Origin: Balneolales bacterium
GTDB taxonomy: Bacteria > Bacteroidota > Rhodothermia > Balneolales > Cyclonatronaceae
NCBI GenBank assembly: GCA_022565805.1
Contig: JAIULZ010000033.1
Location: forward strand, 1-33,126
DNA: 33,126 bases
Reading direction: 5' to 3'
Positions 7,835 through 17,680 of this stretch are shown piece by piece. The translations under genes and the position numbers were made by a program. A model generated the notes under the pieces. It was given only the letters and a program-made list of their open reading frames with translations, was not told the origin of the DNA and searched no databases. The stretch's first letter is position 1; each line of letters opens with the position of its first letter.

Positions 7835-10800
7835 TTATTTAATGAGCATCATCTTGCGGGTTTCGCTAAAGCTGCCGGCCTGTATGCGGTATAAATACAT
7901 TCCGCTCGACAGACGCTGCGCATCGAACTGCACGTTGTGGCGGCCGGCTTGCTGCTGCTCGTTCACCAATAGCGCCACGCGCTGCCCCATAAGATTATAC
8001 ACCTCTATGCGAACAGCTACATCTTCGGGAAGCGCATAGCTGATAACAGTGGTGGGGTTAAACGGGTTAGGATAGTTTTGCTGAAGCTCAAATGCTATCG
8101 GAAGATCATCAACAGGTGTAGAAGTTGAAGTGAATACGGTGAAGGCAAATACTTCTGACCAATCTCCTGTTTTTTCTTCGTTGTTACCGCGAACTCTCCA
8201 GTAAAATGTGGAGCCATCCTGCGGGAACTCCTGTTCTGCAAGCAGTTCTGTGCCTTCCAGTCCTTCAGCAGAAAAGAAAACGGTGCCATCAGCAAAGCTT
8301 TCGTCAGTAGCAACTTCAATATCATAATTGTCTGAGAAATCTGCTGCTGACCAAACAAACTCAATAAAGGCATCAAGGTCTTCTTCACCATCGCCGGGGC
8401 TAACTAGTGCTACCTGCTCGGGAGAGTTTAATTCGGTACGGAAAGTCCATACATCCGACCATTCGCCGGGTCCTGCCGGATTTACGCCGCGCACTCTCCA
8501 GTAATAGACTGTAGATTTCAGCAGGCCACTAAACTCCTGCTCCGTGTCTGAAAGGGAAGCTGAAAGTACCGAACCGGCAAAATCTTCGCGATCAGAAAGC
8601 TGTACCTGATAGCTAACCGAGCGACTGTCTGCTTCCCAGCTAAGCATGGTTTCAACCGGAATTGCCGTAGCGCCATTCTCAGGAGAACTCAGGCTTATGG
8701 TAAGCGGGAAACCTTCCAGCAGATTCAGGTTTACTTCTACTGCCAATACCGGGCTGTCAGGATCATTACTTTCAACATGTATTATTGCCGAGTAAGTACC
8801 GGGCTCAAGAGCGGAAGTGTTAATTCCAAACTCAATTTCCTGCTCATCGGTATAACCTAAAGATCCGCCTGTAACCATCAGGTCTAGCCATGTTGCTGCA
8901 TCTTCATTTCCTGAAGCCACTTCAACAGAAAATTCGAGCATTTCCAGTCCTACATTTTGTAGCATAAACGAAGAGGTCATATCCTGTTCGAGAACCGTAA
9001 TGAGGCTGATGCTCTCCTTATTTACTACCGCCTTTGGAGTTTCGGGAGCACCCGATAAGGTATACACTACAGGAATTTCTATAAGCGAGTTGGCAGGATC
9101 GTTGGAAGTAAGGAACAGCGTTGCGCTGTAGGTTCCGGGCGCGGTTGAGGTGTCGAAGTTCAGGAAAGTACTCAGGCTTCCTTCTCCTTCAATTGAACCG
9201 GCTGCCGGACTAACCATCAGCCATCCGTTGTCGCCTCTGAGGCTCACGTTGTCGAAATATGCGGCTTCTTCATCATTGTTGTTATCCGACAGAAATACGA
9301 TCTGCTCAACGTTTGGAGCCGCAATAATGGGTCCGGTATGAACAAGGTCTCCATCAACAAAGTAGCGGATGCTTCCATTCTCGGCGTCGAATTCTTTGGA
9401 GAAATTAAACCATGTTCCGGTCTCGTACGTACCCACAACCTGAAAACCAAGTCCGGTACCTGAAGGACCAAGTACAGACATATTGCCATCAGCTCCGAAT
9501 CGGAAGCGAGTTGAAAGTTGTCCGAATCCCGGAGATTGCAGAATTACATCGTAGTTTGCGCCACCCGTATCTTCTACATAAATATCTGTTTCCATAGTAT
9601 AGAACATAAATCCGGAATCGATAACCGGCGAGCGAACACCAATATTGTTCCCGCCCGGCGTACCTGCCTGCCGGGCAAGCATTAACGACTGCGAACCATC
9701 GTTTGCGAACTCATCAGTAATTACCGGCTGCGTAGTACTCGCCTGCAGGGCTGTCCAGCCATTTTGTCCGCCGGCAAAACCAGTTTCAAAACCTTCTTCT
9801 GCCTCAAATGAGGTTTCGATGCTTTCAGAAAAAGATGCGATTCCAACAGGATCTTCCAGTCTCGGTCCAATAGCGGCGGTAGATCCTTCTACCCAAACTC
9901 CGTTTTGCTCCCAGCCGTAGCTTTTTATTTCGCGGGATTCTTCGTTGTCGTAGTTCACCGAAATACTATAGCTGAGAATACCGGGCTTGGAGTTAAACAG
10001 CTGCAGCTCTTTAGATAAATTCTGACCAACAAATCCCTCTACTTCAAATGAAGTTTCGGATAGGCTAAGCTCGGGTGGCCCGAGAGTTGCAAGTAGCAGA
10101 GACTGATACAGGTTAAGGCGACCTCCGGTAATTGTAGTTGTAGCAAAAGCCGGAACTTCGTCTACGCTGTTTAAAATCCACTCGCGAATTTCAGCGTATG
10201 TAGCATCGGGTACTTGTGCCTTAAGAATTGCAGCAGCACCGGCTACGTGTGGACTTGCCATTGAGGTGCCCGATAAAACTGTATATCCGGCTGCATTGAT
10301 ATACGTACTGCGAATCTGATCGCCGGGAGCTCCGAGGTGTACGGTATTTGCACCAAAATTAGAGAAACCGCTGCGTCCGTCGGTACGGGTAGAGCTTGCA
10401 ACAGAAATTACGTTAGGCAAATTATATCCGGCTGGATAGAAATTCTGATTGTCGTTATTATTAGAGCTATTGCCCGCTGCGGCTATTACAAGGTGACCGG
10501 CCTGCAGCGCGGCCTGTATTGCGTTAAATCCAGCCTGTGAAAATCCGGGACCTCCCCAGCTGTGGTTCGAAATCTGTGCGCCGTTGTTTATGGCAAACTG
10601 TAAACCCTGTACCATTGCGGCACCATTACAGCTTGGGGAACCATTAGCACCACAAATTTTAATATTCATTAAGGTAACATCCCAGTTTACCCCAACCACG
10701 CCAACTCCGTTGTTACCCACCGCACCAATAGTCCCGGCCACGTGTGTACCGTGTCCGTTCAAATCTTCGGTTGTGTTGTCTACAAAACTACGGCCATTAT

Positions 10801-11395
10801 TACCATTTTCATCGAACCAGACATTATCTACAAGGTCGGGATGATCACTTTTTATACCAGAATCGAATACGGCTACGATTACATCGTGCGAGCCGGTTTG
10901 CATAGACCATGCATCTACAGCGCTGATGTCGGCACCAACAACTCCGCCAGACTGACCCGTATTTCGCAGACCCCAAAGCTGTGCAAACTGTGGATCATTT
11001 GGAATTACATTTTGTAAGGCTTCATCCAAAAGGTCATTCTCATCGATAATTACATCCGGAAGGTAGTACACGAAATTAGGCTCTGCAAAAACAACATCAT
11101 CGCGGCTGTTAAGCATCGCTATAGCTTCCTGCACGGTTCCGTTTTTAAAATCCCAAAGCTCGGCATTAATAAGCTCAAGCGGTGTAACCTGCTGTACTTC
11201 AAATGTTTGTTTTAGTTGTGCATAATCTGCAGAGCTTAAAGAGGGCGCGAATTCAACTACAATCTGACCTTCGAGAAACTCAATCATTCCTATTCCTGGC
11301 ACTTCTTCATGCAGAATTTGCTGGGCTTTCGCAGTTGAAAAACCGCTAAAGATCAGCAAGAAACCGCAAAGAAGCAGCTGTATCATTTTTTTCAT
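7835..11395 (-). CDS. Subtilisin-like (S8) serine protease with T9SS sorting domain
   Basis: This is an exported endopeptidase of 1186 residues. The order is: signal peptide (1-24), an inhibitor_I9-like propeptide region (about 40-112), the S8 catalytic domain (about 145-435) with Asp178 in VAVFDSG, His215 in GHGTHVAG, oxyanion Asn309 in AAAGNS and Ser378 in [11 protein letters not shown], a beta-sandwich region, a concanavalin-like segment (about 535-735) with [12 protein letters not shown], further Ig-like repeats with TSNDP or ESNDP, two fibronectin-III-like repeats containing YYWRVRG or FYWRVRG, and a type A T9SS sorting domain (about 1105-1186; [18 protein letters not shown]). The full catalytic triad predicts activity on proteins outside the cell. 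It is a single-gene unit with its own terminator, preceded by about 650 nt without genes. Confidence 0.95.
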   Translation of the reverse strand: MKKMIQLLLCGFLLIFSGFSTAKAQQILHEEVPGIGMIEFLEGQIVVEFAPSLSSADYAQLKQTFEVQQVTPLELINAELWDFKNGTVQEAIAMLNSRDDVVFAEPNFVYYLPDVIIDENDLLDEALQNVIPNDPQFAQLWGLRNTGQSGGVVGADISAVDAWSMQTGSHDVIVAVFDSGIKSDHPDLVDNVWFDENGNNGRSFVDNTTEDLNGHGTHVAGTIGAVGNNGVGVVGVNWDVTLMNIKICGANGSPSCNGAAMVQGLQFAINNGAQISNHSWGGPGFSQAGFNAIQAALQAGHLVIAAAGNSSNNNDNQNFYPAGYNLPNVISVASSTRTDGRSGFSNFGANTVHLGAPGDQIRSTYINAAGYTVLSGTSMASPHVAGAAAILKAQVPDATYAEIREWILNSVDEVPAFATTTITGGRLNLYQSLLLATLGPPELSLSETSFEVEGFVGQNLSKELQLFNSKPGILSYSISVNYDNEESREIKSYGWEQNGVWVEGSTAAIGPRLEDPVGIASFSESIETSFEAEEGFETGFAGGQNGWTALQASTTQPVITDEFANDGSQSLMLARQAGTPGGNNIGVRSPVIDSGFMFYTMETDIYVEDTGGANYDVILQSPGFGQLSTRFRFGADGNMSVLGPSGTGLGFQVVGTYETGTWFNFSKEFDAENGSIRYFVDGDLVHTGPIIAAPNVEQIVFLSDNNNDEEAAYFDNVSLRGDNGWLMVSPAAGSIEGEGSLSTFLNFDTSTAPGTYSATLFLTSNDPANSLIEIPVVYTLSGAPETPKAVVNKESISLITVLEQDMTSSFMLQNVGLEMLEFSVEVASGNEDAATWLDLMVTGGSLGYTDEQEIEFGINTSALEPGTYSAIIHVESNDPDSPVLAVEVNLNLLEGFPLTISLSSPENGATAIPVETMLSWEADSRSVSYQVQLSDREDFAGSVLSASLSDTEQEFSGLLKSTVYYWRVRGVNPAGPGEWSDVWTFRTELNSPEQVALVSPGDGEEDLDAFIEFVWSAADFSDNYDIEVATDESFADGTVFFSAEGLEGTELLAEQEFPQDGSTFYWRVRGNNEEKTGDWSEVFAFTVFTSTSTPVDDLPIAFELQQNYPNPFNPTTVISYALPEDVAVRIEVYNLMGQRVALLVNEQQQAGRHNVQFDAQRLSSGMYLYRIQAGSFSETRKMMLIK

Positions 11396-12052
11396 TCAGT
11401 TATGGATTTTTTAGTTATGTATTTATCGGCAGGCATTAATCAGCCGGCAGCTTTTTTGGATTTTTAAATGGATAGAAAAAGACTTTGTAAAACCGTTTTT
11501 CAAAGCTTTCAAAAGAACCGTAACCGGAACTAAGTAAGGATGAGACATCTTTCTTCCTAAACACGCTTCACGCTTGCAATACACAGCTGAGCCTTAAATC
11601 TCTTACTTTTGCATATTTACCGGTGGGCTGGTTGACCTCAACATGCCATGATGTTTACAAAGATCCCATTTCTGTAATTAAATACCCGAACTGACGCTTT
11701 TTAAGGCATGAGACCTCATTGGGGGCTTTAATCGAAGCCGATTCAGCAATCTGAACTTGTTTAAAGCATGAAAAGATTTTGCATTGTTATGATGATGACT
11801 TTCTCATCAAGAAGGCTTTGCAAAAGCTTCCTTTTCAAGATTTTAGGAAAAGTAAAATAAACGTACTTTTCTCGCTTCAATGTTTAAACGATGTCCGAAA
11901 ACATTATAATTAATATATGTGATTGCAGAAAACAGCTTACAATTTTTGACAATTGAGCAAACGACTTTCTTGTTCATAGATTTAGCTGTCATTTTTCTGT
12001 CAATCATACAGTAAATGATGCAATTAAACTGAATATAAAAAGGCTTTGGGGC
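11396..12052. other. Gene-free stretch between protease and phosphodiesterase genes
   Basis: I find no convincing reading frame on either strand here. The sequence is AT-rich and should hold the protease promoter and the end of the six-gene transcript that stops at 12053. A weak GC-poor hairpin around GAAGGCTTTGCAAAAGCTTCC (near 11812-11832) is the only structure I noticed. No copy of the palindromic repeat is present. Confidence 0.5.
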
Positions 12053-13015
12053 TTAACGCAGCACTTCTTCGGCCCGGTTCGGATAGTCGGTAATAATGCC
12101 ATGCACTCCCGTGTCGATTATAGCGCGCATGTCATCTTTTTGATTTATAGTCCATGGTACAATTTTCATGCCTTTACCTACTACGCGCTGAACCAATTCT
12201 TCATCCACAAATTTAAAATAGGGGCTATAAATTTCGGGGATGAAGCCGAGTCTTTCCAGATTCCAATCCAGACCTTCTTCGTTTTCTACAAGCAGCACTA
12301 AGGGGATGGTTTCATCAATTTCGCGCATGGCCTGCAGCGTGGCTACATCAAAGCTTTGTATAAAAACGCGGTCTAACATATTGAGTTCTGTAAGTTCGTT
12401 GTACAGCAAGCGGGCGAAAACGTCTGGTTGAGGCACAAATTCATCGTACCATTCCGGTCTGCTTTTTGTTTCTATATTGTAAAATACAGGCTGACGATTG
12501 TTGGCTTCTACCCATTCTTCAACCGCAAGAATGGCTTCGGTCATAAGTGGTTTTACCGCCGGCATAGCCTGTTGCTCAGGAAAATTTACATGTCCGCGCT
12601 TGCCCACATCGTAGGCCACAATCTCGGAATATGTCATTCTGAACATATTGTGAGTATGGGCATCGGCGGGCCCAATTTGTCTGCCATTCGGTGTGGTGCT
12701 TATATGATGATGAAACCACGGCTCATGAGAAAGCACAATCAGGCTGTCGGCAGAAACAACAACGTCGAATTCGAGCGTGGTGATGGGATACTCCAGCGCA
12801 ATAAGCAGACTAGGAATCGTATTTTCCGGCAATAAACCACGGGCTCCTCTGTGCCCCTGTAAATCAAAAACGGGAAAGTTTGCCATAGCGCGATGTAAGG
12901 TTATATCATTTGGTGATTCGGCTTCCTGCTGCTCCTGCGGAGTACAGGCCACAGTAAATAGAAAAAACAGTGCTGCCATACTTAAAATGGCGCAAAATCC
13001 GGATTGCTTCATCAT
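12053..13015 (-). CDS. Glycerophosphodiester phosphodiesterase, lipoprotein (GDPD family)
   Basis: It would hydrolyse glycerophosphodiesters to glycerol 3-phosphate and an alcohol, at the cell envelope. It has 320 residues with a lipoprotein signal ending TVAC (Cys24). The GDPD signature is complete: QGHRGARG (53-60; His55, Arg56), LPENT (Glu64), TTLEFDV (Glu82, Asp84), SHEPW (His97), NIETKS (Glu182) and the closing block VPWTINQ with GVHGIITDYP (303-312). The start could be the first or second Met. It is the last gene of the run starting at 23138, 94 nt after the PQQ-propeller gene. The link to two acid-phosphatase-like lipoproteins at 26004-28664 suggests organic phosphate use. Confidence 0.93.
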   Translation of the reverse strand: MMKQSGFCAILSMAALFFLFTVACTPQEQQEAESPNDITLHRAMANFPVFDLQGHRGARGLLPENTIPSLLIALEYPITTLEFDVVVSADSLIVLSHEPWFHHHISTTPNGRQIGPADAHTHNMFRMTYSEIVAYDVGKRGHVNFPEQQAMPAVKPLMTEAILAVEEWVEANNRQPVFYNIETKSRPEWYDEFVPQPDVFARLLYNELTELNMLDRVFIQSFDVATLQAMREIDETIPLVLLVENEEGLDWNLERLGFIPEIYSPYFKFVDEELVQRVVGKGMKIVPWTINQKDDMRAIIDTGVHGIITDYPNRAEEVLR

Positions 13016-13109
13016 ACTAAAGTAAACTTATTGATTTAATAACTTTTTAATCTAACACGAATAGGGAATATTACAAATGATGGATCATAACTAAACGCCG
13101 CATTCCGCT

Positions 13110-14228
13110 TTATCTTCTGTTCCCAATGGCGTGTATTATACCGTCGTTTGTTCCCAGATATATTTCATTTTTACCAACCGCCGGGCTCGAAGATATATCG
13201 CCCCGCACCCGGTGTCGCCAAAGCTCGGTGCCATCGGTTATCGAAATAGCGTGGACGAGTCGTCGCCAGCTGCCAAAATAGACTACATCGCCGGCAACCG
13301 ACGGACTCGAAAGTACCGGACCTTCACCCTTAAACCGCCAAACGATTTCGCCATTACTACGATCTATTGCGTAAATATGATGATCGTAATTTGCGGCAAT
13401 TACCAGTTCGGGAGTAATGGCTGGACTAGCGTCGAACCAGGCTTCCCCTTCGGTTTTCCATATTTTCGCGCCATTTCGGGCATCTATAGCATATAAATGA
13501 TGATCCCGGCTACCCACATAAATAACGCCATCAGAAACAGCGGGACTTGAGGCAATTCCATCACCCGTTTCAAAGGCCCAGACTTTTGTGCCGCTTTCCT
13601 TGTCGAATGCGTACAGGTTGCCGTCCCAGCTACCAAAAATAACGAGCTCCTCGAAAATTGCTGGCGCAGCAGATATCACGCGTCCGGTGCGGAATTCCCA
13701 TTTCAAAGCACCACTATTGGCATCAAGAGCATAAAACGTATAGTTCCAGCTGCCAAAGAACAGCATTCCGCTTGATAGCACCGGAGAAGATGAAATCGTG
13801 CCGCTGGTTTGAAATGACCAGACCTGACTTCCGGTTTCACGGTCTATGGCGTGCATTTTGTTATCGGCGCCGCCTACGAAAACCAGCTCGTCGGTAACTA
13901 AGGCCGCCGAAGCTACCGACCTGCCAAGCTGATAGCGCCAAACCTGCGCGCCGTCTTTTTGGTTAATCGCATATAAGTGCCCGTCGTCGCTGCCGGCATA
14001 CACAACATTTTTGAACAGCACAGGACTCACTCTTGCCGGACCATCGGTTTCGAACTGCCAAACCGAAACCGGATCATTTATTTGCAGAGCATGAGAGCGG
14101 TATGATGTATTCTGTGCGTCCCCAGCAAACTGAGCCCAATCATCGACGCCTCTGTTTCCACAGCCGGAAAGTAGAAAAATAGCTACAAGCAGAAGTACAC
14201 CCGGTAATAATCGTATGGGGCTCATCAA
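13110..14228 (-). CDS. PQQ-type 8-repeat beta-propeller lipoprotein (BamB-like fold)
   Basis: The product has 372 residues and a lipoprotein signal ending LLSGC (Cys23). Eight tandem blades follow the pattern SSPAVxxxxxYxGSxDxxLYAIDxxxGxxxW, for example SSPAVSDGVIYVGSRDHHLY and its seven relatives; this is the outer-strand signature of PQQ_2 repeats. No cofactor-binding or dehydrogenase residues are recognised, so a binding or scaffold role is more likely than enzyme activity. BamB, the outer-membrane assembly lipoprotein, has the same fold, but genomic context (three receptors and an RCC1 lipoprotein) argues for a role in this operon. The start codon overlaps the stop of the preceding RCC1 gene (ATGA at 14225-14228), which indicates translational coupling. 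Confidence 0.88.
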   Translation of the reverse strand: MMSPIRLLPGVLLLVAIFLLSGCGNRGVDDWAQFAGDAQNTSYRSHALQINDPVSVWQFETDGPARVSPVLFKNVVYAGSDDGHLYAINQKDGAQVWRYQLGRSVASAALVTDELVFVGGADNKMHAIDRETGSQVWSFQTSGTISSSPVLSSGMLFFGSWNYTFYALDANSGALKWEFRTGRVISAAPAIFEELVIFGSWDGNLYAFDKESGTKVWAFETGDGIASSPAVSDGVIYVGSRDHHLYAIDARNGAKIWKTEGEAWFDASPAITPELVIAANYDHHIYAIDRSNGEIVWRFKGEGPVLSSPSVAGDVVYFGSWRRLVHAISITDGTELWRHRVRGDISSSPAVGKNEIYLGTNDGIIHAIGNRR

Positions 14229-15181
14229 TTTTCGGTTTCCTCTGTTTTAATGGCCAGATTGTGATAGGTTCCGGCCACGATATAGGCAAATACACCATTT
14301 TGAGGCGTATGCTCAACCTGATTGTGATTTCCGCGACTCCAGCCCCAAACCTGAATTTTTCCGTCTGCATCGAGCGCAAGATTATGGGTAAAGCCTGCCG
14401 AAACTGATTGAAATCCGCGTCCTTTGGGCTTTCCGTCAATTTCATTCCGAAGATTCCAGCCCCATCCTGTAAGCGTGCTGTCTGCCGTAAGCGCGAGTCC
14501 GTGCCGACCGCCGGCGGCGATGGAAATAAAATCAGCCTGAGTTGGCGTATCGCTCACAGAGCCCATCATATCGCTTCCCCAGGATAGAATTCTGCCCTCG
14601 CGGGTTAACGCCATGTGCTGTGCCCTATCCACAGAAACGGCCACAATACGATCGTTATCAGGAATCTGAATTTCTTCGAGTGATGTAAGCTCGGTGGCAC
14701 GTCCGTATGGTCCGCCCCAAATTACTCCGGTGCCGTCGCTTCGCAGCGCTATGCTTGTGTTAAAACCTGCGGCAATAGCAATAAAGCTATTTCCTGCGGG
14801 TACATTCGTTACCATATCGCTCATATCGAGCCCCCATGCGCGCAAGGTACCGTCTTTATGCAGCGCCAGATTATGATTATAGCTGGTTGATATGGCCACA
14901 AATCCATCGATAGTGGGAGTATCAGAAACCTGACCTCTGCTGTCGTAGCCCCATGCTGCTATAGTCCCGTTTTTTCGCAGCGCCAGACTGTGCTTTTGTC
15001 CGGCCGCAACGGCAATAAAATCATCCCTGTCGGGCAGCTCGCTAACCTGACCGTAGTCGTCCAAGCCCCAGGCTACAAGTGAACCCGCAACAGGTTCCGG
15101 AGTTTTGGTTGAGCATCCGGAAATGAATCCAATGGCAAGAGTTATGATTATGATGAAAGTGCACGAGCGATTGTTGATCAT
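14225..15181 (-). CDS. RCC1-repeat beta-propeller lipoprotein
   Basis: The product has 318 residues with a lipoprotein signal ending ISGC (Cys23). About seven repeats of roughly 40 residues follow, with the RCC1 pattern AVAAGxxHSLALRxDGTxxAWG; clear examples are FIAVAAGQKHSLALRKNG, FVAISTSYNHNLALHKDG and FQSVSAGFTHNLALDADG. This predicts a seven-bladed propeller tethered to the envelope. In eukaryotes RCC1 is a nucleotide exchange factor, but the bacterial lipoprotein forms have no established role and no such activity is claimed. It lies 23 nt after the third receptor gene and overlaps the PQQ-propeller gene by 4 nt, so it is part of the receptor operon and may serve ligand capture or receptor assembly. 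Confidence 0.88.
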   Translation of the reverse strand: MINNRSCTFIIIITLAIGFISGCSTKTPEPVAGSLVAWGLDDYGQVSELPDRDDFIAVAAGQKHSLALRKNGTIAAWGYDSRGQVSDTPTIDGFVAISTSYNHNLALHKDGTLRAWGLDMSDMVTNVPAGNSFIAIAAGFNTSIALRSDGTGVIWGGPYGRATELTSLEEIQIPDNDRIVAVSVDRAQHMALTREGRILSWGSDMMGSVSDTPTQADFISIAAGGRHGLALTADSTLTGWGWNLRNEIDGKPKGRGFQSVSAGFTHNLALDADGKIQVWGWSRGNHNQVEHTPQNGVFAYIVAGTYHNLAIKTEETEN

Positions 15182-15204
15182 ATAGGTGTTAAGAATAAAA
15201 TTAT

Positions 15205-17676
15205 TTACATCCGGTACCGAATGCCTGTTCTGAAAGAAATTCCGCTGTTGGATCTGGATAATTCCGGGTAGAGTTCCTGCGAGTAGCGGTAAAGCTCAGG
15301 TGTTTGATTCAGCAGATTCCAGGCGTCTGCCCAAAACTCGAAACTGGAGGAAATTCTGAATTGTAGCGCCGCTGATAATACGGATCTGCCGGAGTCTTTT
15401 AAATCCAGAAATACGGGTTCTGCTTCGGTGGGTATTTGCGTGCTTTCCTGCGCATACGCAAGTATTGAACCAGAAGCGTATTGATAGTTGAGCTTCGCAT
15501 TAAATCTGCCCAAATCATAGAAAACTCCGGCGTTTAAAACATGCTCTTTTTGTCCCGGGAAGCGAATATTGCCGCGTTCATTATCCTGAAGTCGCGAATC
15601 GGCCCAGGTGTAATTCGCGCTGACTCCCAATCCGCTCAGTAGCCGGGGCAGATAGGTGAATCTGTGTCTGATTCGGGATTCCACACCGAAAAAATCGGCT
15701 GTTTCGCTACTGTTTTGCCAGCTCAACACGCTCAGATCAGTTTCTCCGCCGGATATGGTTTCGGTTATTGCATTGCTTAACACGGTGTAGAATCCACCGA
15801 GATAAATGGCGGTATGTCCGTCGAACTGCAGGGTGAAGCCGGAGTACAGGTTGTCGCTTAGCTCTGGCTCAAGTTCTGAGTTTCCGCGAAAAAGGAATGC
15901 GGTTGATCCGCTGCCCGAATTGAAGGGCACGAGCTTGAAAAAATCCGGCCGGCGTATGCCTCGGTTATAGGCCGCTTCGAAGCTGATATTCGAACTTACT
16001 TGAACTTCAGTTGCCACGAAAGGAAACAAGTTTCCGTAGCTGTTGGTGTTTTCCGTGCCCGATGAAATCCAGCCCGCTTCTTCATCTTCGAATAGCTCGA
16101 ATCCTTCGTAGGTGCCGCTCAGATATTCGTACCGGAGTCCGGCATAAAGCGTGGCCGGACCAAGCTCTTGCCTCGTTTGCAGGTAGCCCGCGAGTAAGCC
16201 TTCCTGAAGCTCAAAATTACGGTACTCCGAATTCAGGAAAACCTGATCTTCATTTCGGTTAAACCGCGGTCTGCTTCCCTGGAAAAAAGAGCGCGCATAT
16301 TCGGTATCCACCATCCACGGGATGAGATAGCCAGACTGACCCATCACCTGCATATCTCCCTGCGGAATCATAAAAAAACGATACAGGTTTAGCGGCTGGA
16401 AAAACACATATTCGCCCTGCTCAAAATCCCGCTCATACGTGGTAAGACGCCCGGCCACACCGGCTTTCAGATTCAGGTTCGGCAGAGATACATCAAAGCG
16501 CCCGCCCAAAAGCTGATTGGTGTCTTCCTGCTGCTGCTCATCTACGAAGCTTAGTCTCATGTTTCGGTAGTCTACAGTTCCGTTTTCGAGCGTGGGGATG
16601 TTTTCGATTTCCATGAACGGACGACTTCTATCGTCGGTGTTAATCAAAAAGTTGAGGCCGTCTCTACGGAAAGGCATTCTCAGATTATCGGCATTCCGAA
16701 CCGAACGCGACCAGTGTCCGGCATAGCTTAATTCAATACCCGGCAGCACGGTTTCTCCCCTCGCCTGCAGCTCTGTTTGATCTGTGATGATGTTGCCCGT
16801 AAAGGCTTCGTACATGGTAAATCCCATTTCGCCCTGCGCTCCGCTTTCAGTAGGATTTATCCAGTCATCGGCGGTTTCGTCTACTCTCCGATGAACATCA
16901 TTCCCAAAATCTGAGCGAAAATAATTCGCACTCAGCTCAAGAGAAGTCGTTTCGCTCAGATCGTAGCCAAGCCAAAAGCTGCCGCTGATGTTTTCATCAT
17001 TTTGAATTTGAAGCGAAGGCGAAACGCTGCTTAAAAAATCGGTGGGATTCCCCTCGAAATCTGCAACCTGATAGCGGGTTTCAAGCTGTTCGAATGCAGA
17101 AAATGCGGTATTCCAGGATGCGCGCAGGCCGATAGAAACTCCCTCAACCGGGCGATCACTATAACTGAAATATCCTCTTCGGCCAATGGAGCCATACGCG
17201 CCATATTCCGAAAAAGCCGAAACGCCTCCGGCTGCATCAATAGCTCTTTCCTCCGGAAATATTGCCGGAGCAGTTTGCAGGTTCAGGGATACTCCAAGCG
17301 GACTTGCCCAATCTTCTGCACGTGCATTTCGCATGATGTAGGCCTTACCAAACGCATCGGGAGCAAAAGCCCGCGAGAGTGCAACTCTGCCGGTACCGGA
17401 GTTCGAAGCAAGCGGAAGTCCGTTCAGCCGGAAATCCAGACGGCCGGCTCCGATACCGCGATAGTTCAGGTCACCAAAAACATCCAAATAAAAGCCCGGA
17501 GTCTTGCTAAGCATTTGATCCAGCGTCTGATGCACAAACAGCTCCGCCGGCTCAGTCTGACTTTGCTGCCCGTGAGTGGGCGACCAGATCGGCATCATCA
17601 TAAAAAACAGCATAACCAGGCCAAGCCGCGCACCGGCTGATTTCTTATTTGGGAATCTATTTAAAGTATAAAGCAT
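15205..17676 (-). CDS. TonB-dependent receptor C of a tandem trio, simplified N-terminus
   Basis: An outer-membrane barrel of 823 residues with a signal peptide (about 1-36, ending THGQ). A short, diverged plug follows directly: LDQMLSKTPG, LNYRGIGAGRLDFRLNGLPL and LGVSLNLQT align with the plug of the neighbouring receptor B. The barrel carries the trio's shared blocks GIRRPDFFKL, LEPELSDNLYSGF and YLGGFYTVLSNAI, and ends FRTGIRYRM. It lacks the carboxypeptidase-regulatory-like domain and the DDVVLIGYQ segment seen in receptor B. The gene starts 4 nt after the stop of receptor B. Substrate unknown. Confidence 0.9.
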   Translation of the reverse strand: MLYTLNRFPNKKSAGARLGLVMLFFMMMPIWSPTHGQQSQTEPAELFVHQTLDQMLSKTPGFYLDVFGDLNYRGIGAGRLDFRLNGLPLASNSGTGRVALSRAFAPDAFGKAYIMRNARAEDWASPLGVSLNLQTAPAIFPEERAIDAAGGVSAFSEYGAYGSIGRRGYFSYSDRPVEGVSIGLRASWNTAFSAFEQLETRYQVADFEGNPTDFLSSVSPSLQIQNDENISGSFWLGYDLSETTSLELSANYFRSDFGNDVHRRVDETADDWINPTESGAQGEMGFTMYEAFTGNIITDQTELQARGETVLPGIELSYAGHWSRSVRNADNLRMPFRRDGLNFLINTDDRSRPFMEIENIPTLENGTVDYRNMRLSFVDEQQQEDTNQLLGGRFDVSLPNLNLKAGVAGRLTTYERDFEQGEYVFFQPLNLYRFFMIPQGDMQVMGQSGYLIPWMVDTEYARSFFQGSRPRFNRNEDQVFLNSEYRNFELQEGLLAGYLQTRQELGPATLYAGLRYEYLSGTYEGFELFEDEEAGWISSGTENTNSYGNLFPFVATEVQVSSNISFEAAYNRGIRRPDFFKLVPFNSGSGSTAFLFRGNSELEPELSDNLYSGFTLQFDGHTAIYLGGFYTVLSNAITETISGGETDLSVLSWQNSSETADFFGVESRIRHRFTYLPRLLSGLGVSANYTWADSRLQDNERGNIRFPGQKEHVLNAGVFYDLGRFNAKLNYQYASGSILAYAQESTQIPTEAEPVFLDLKDSGRSVLSAALQFRISSSFEFWADAWNLLNQTPELYRYSQELYPELSRSNSGISFRTGIRYRM

Positions 17677-17680
17677 ATTT

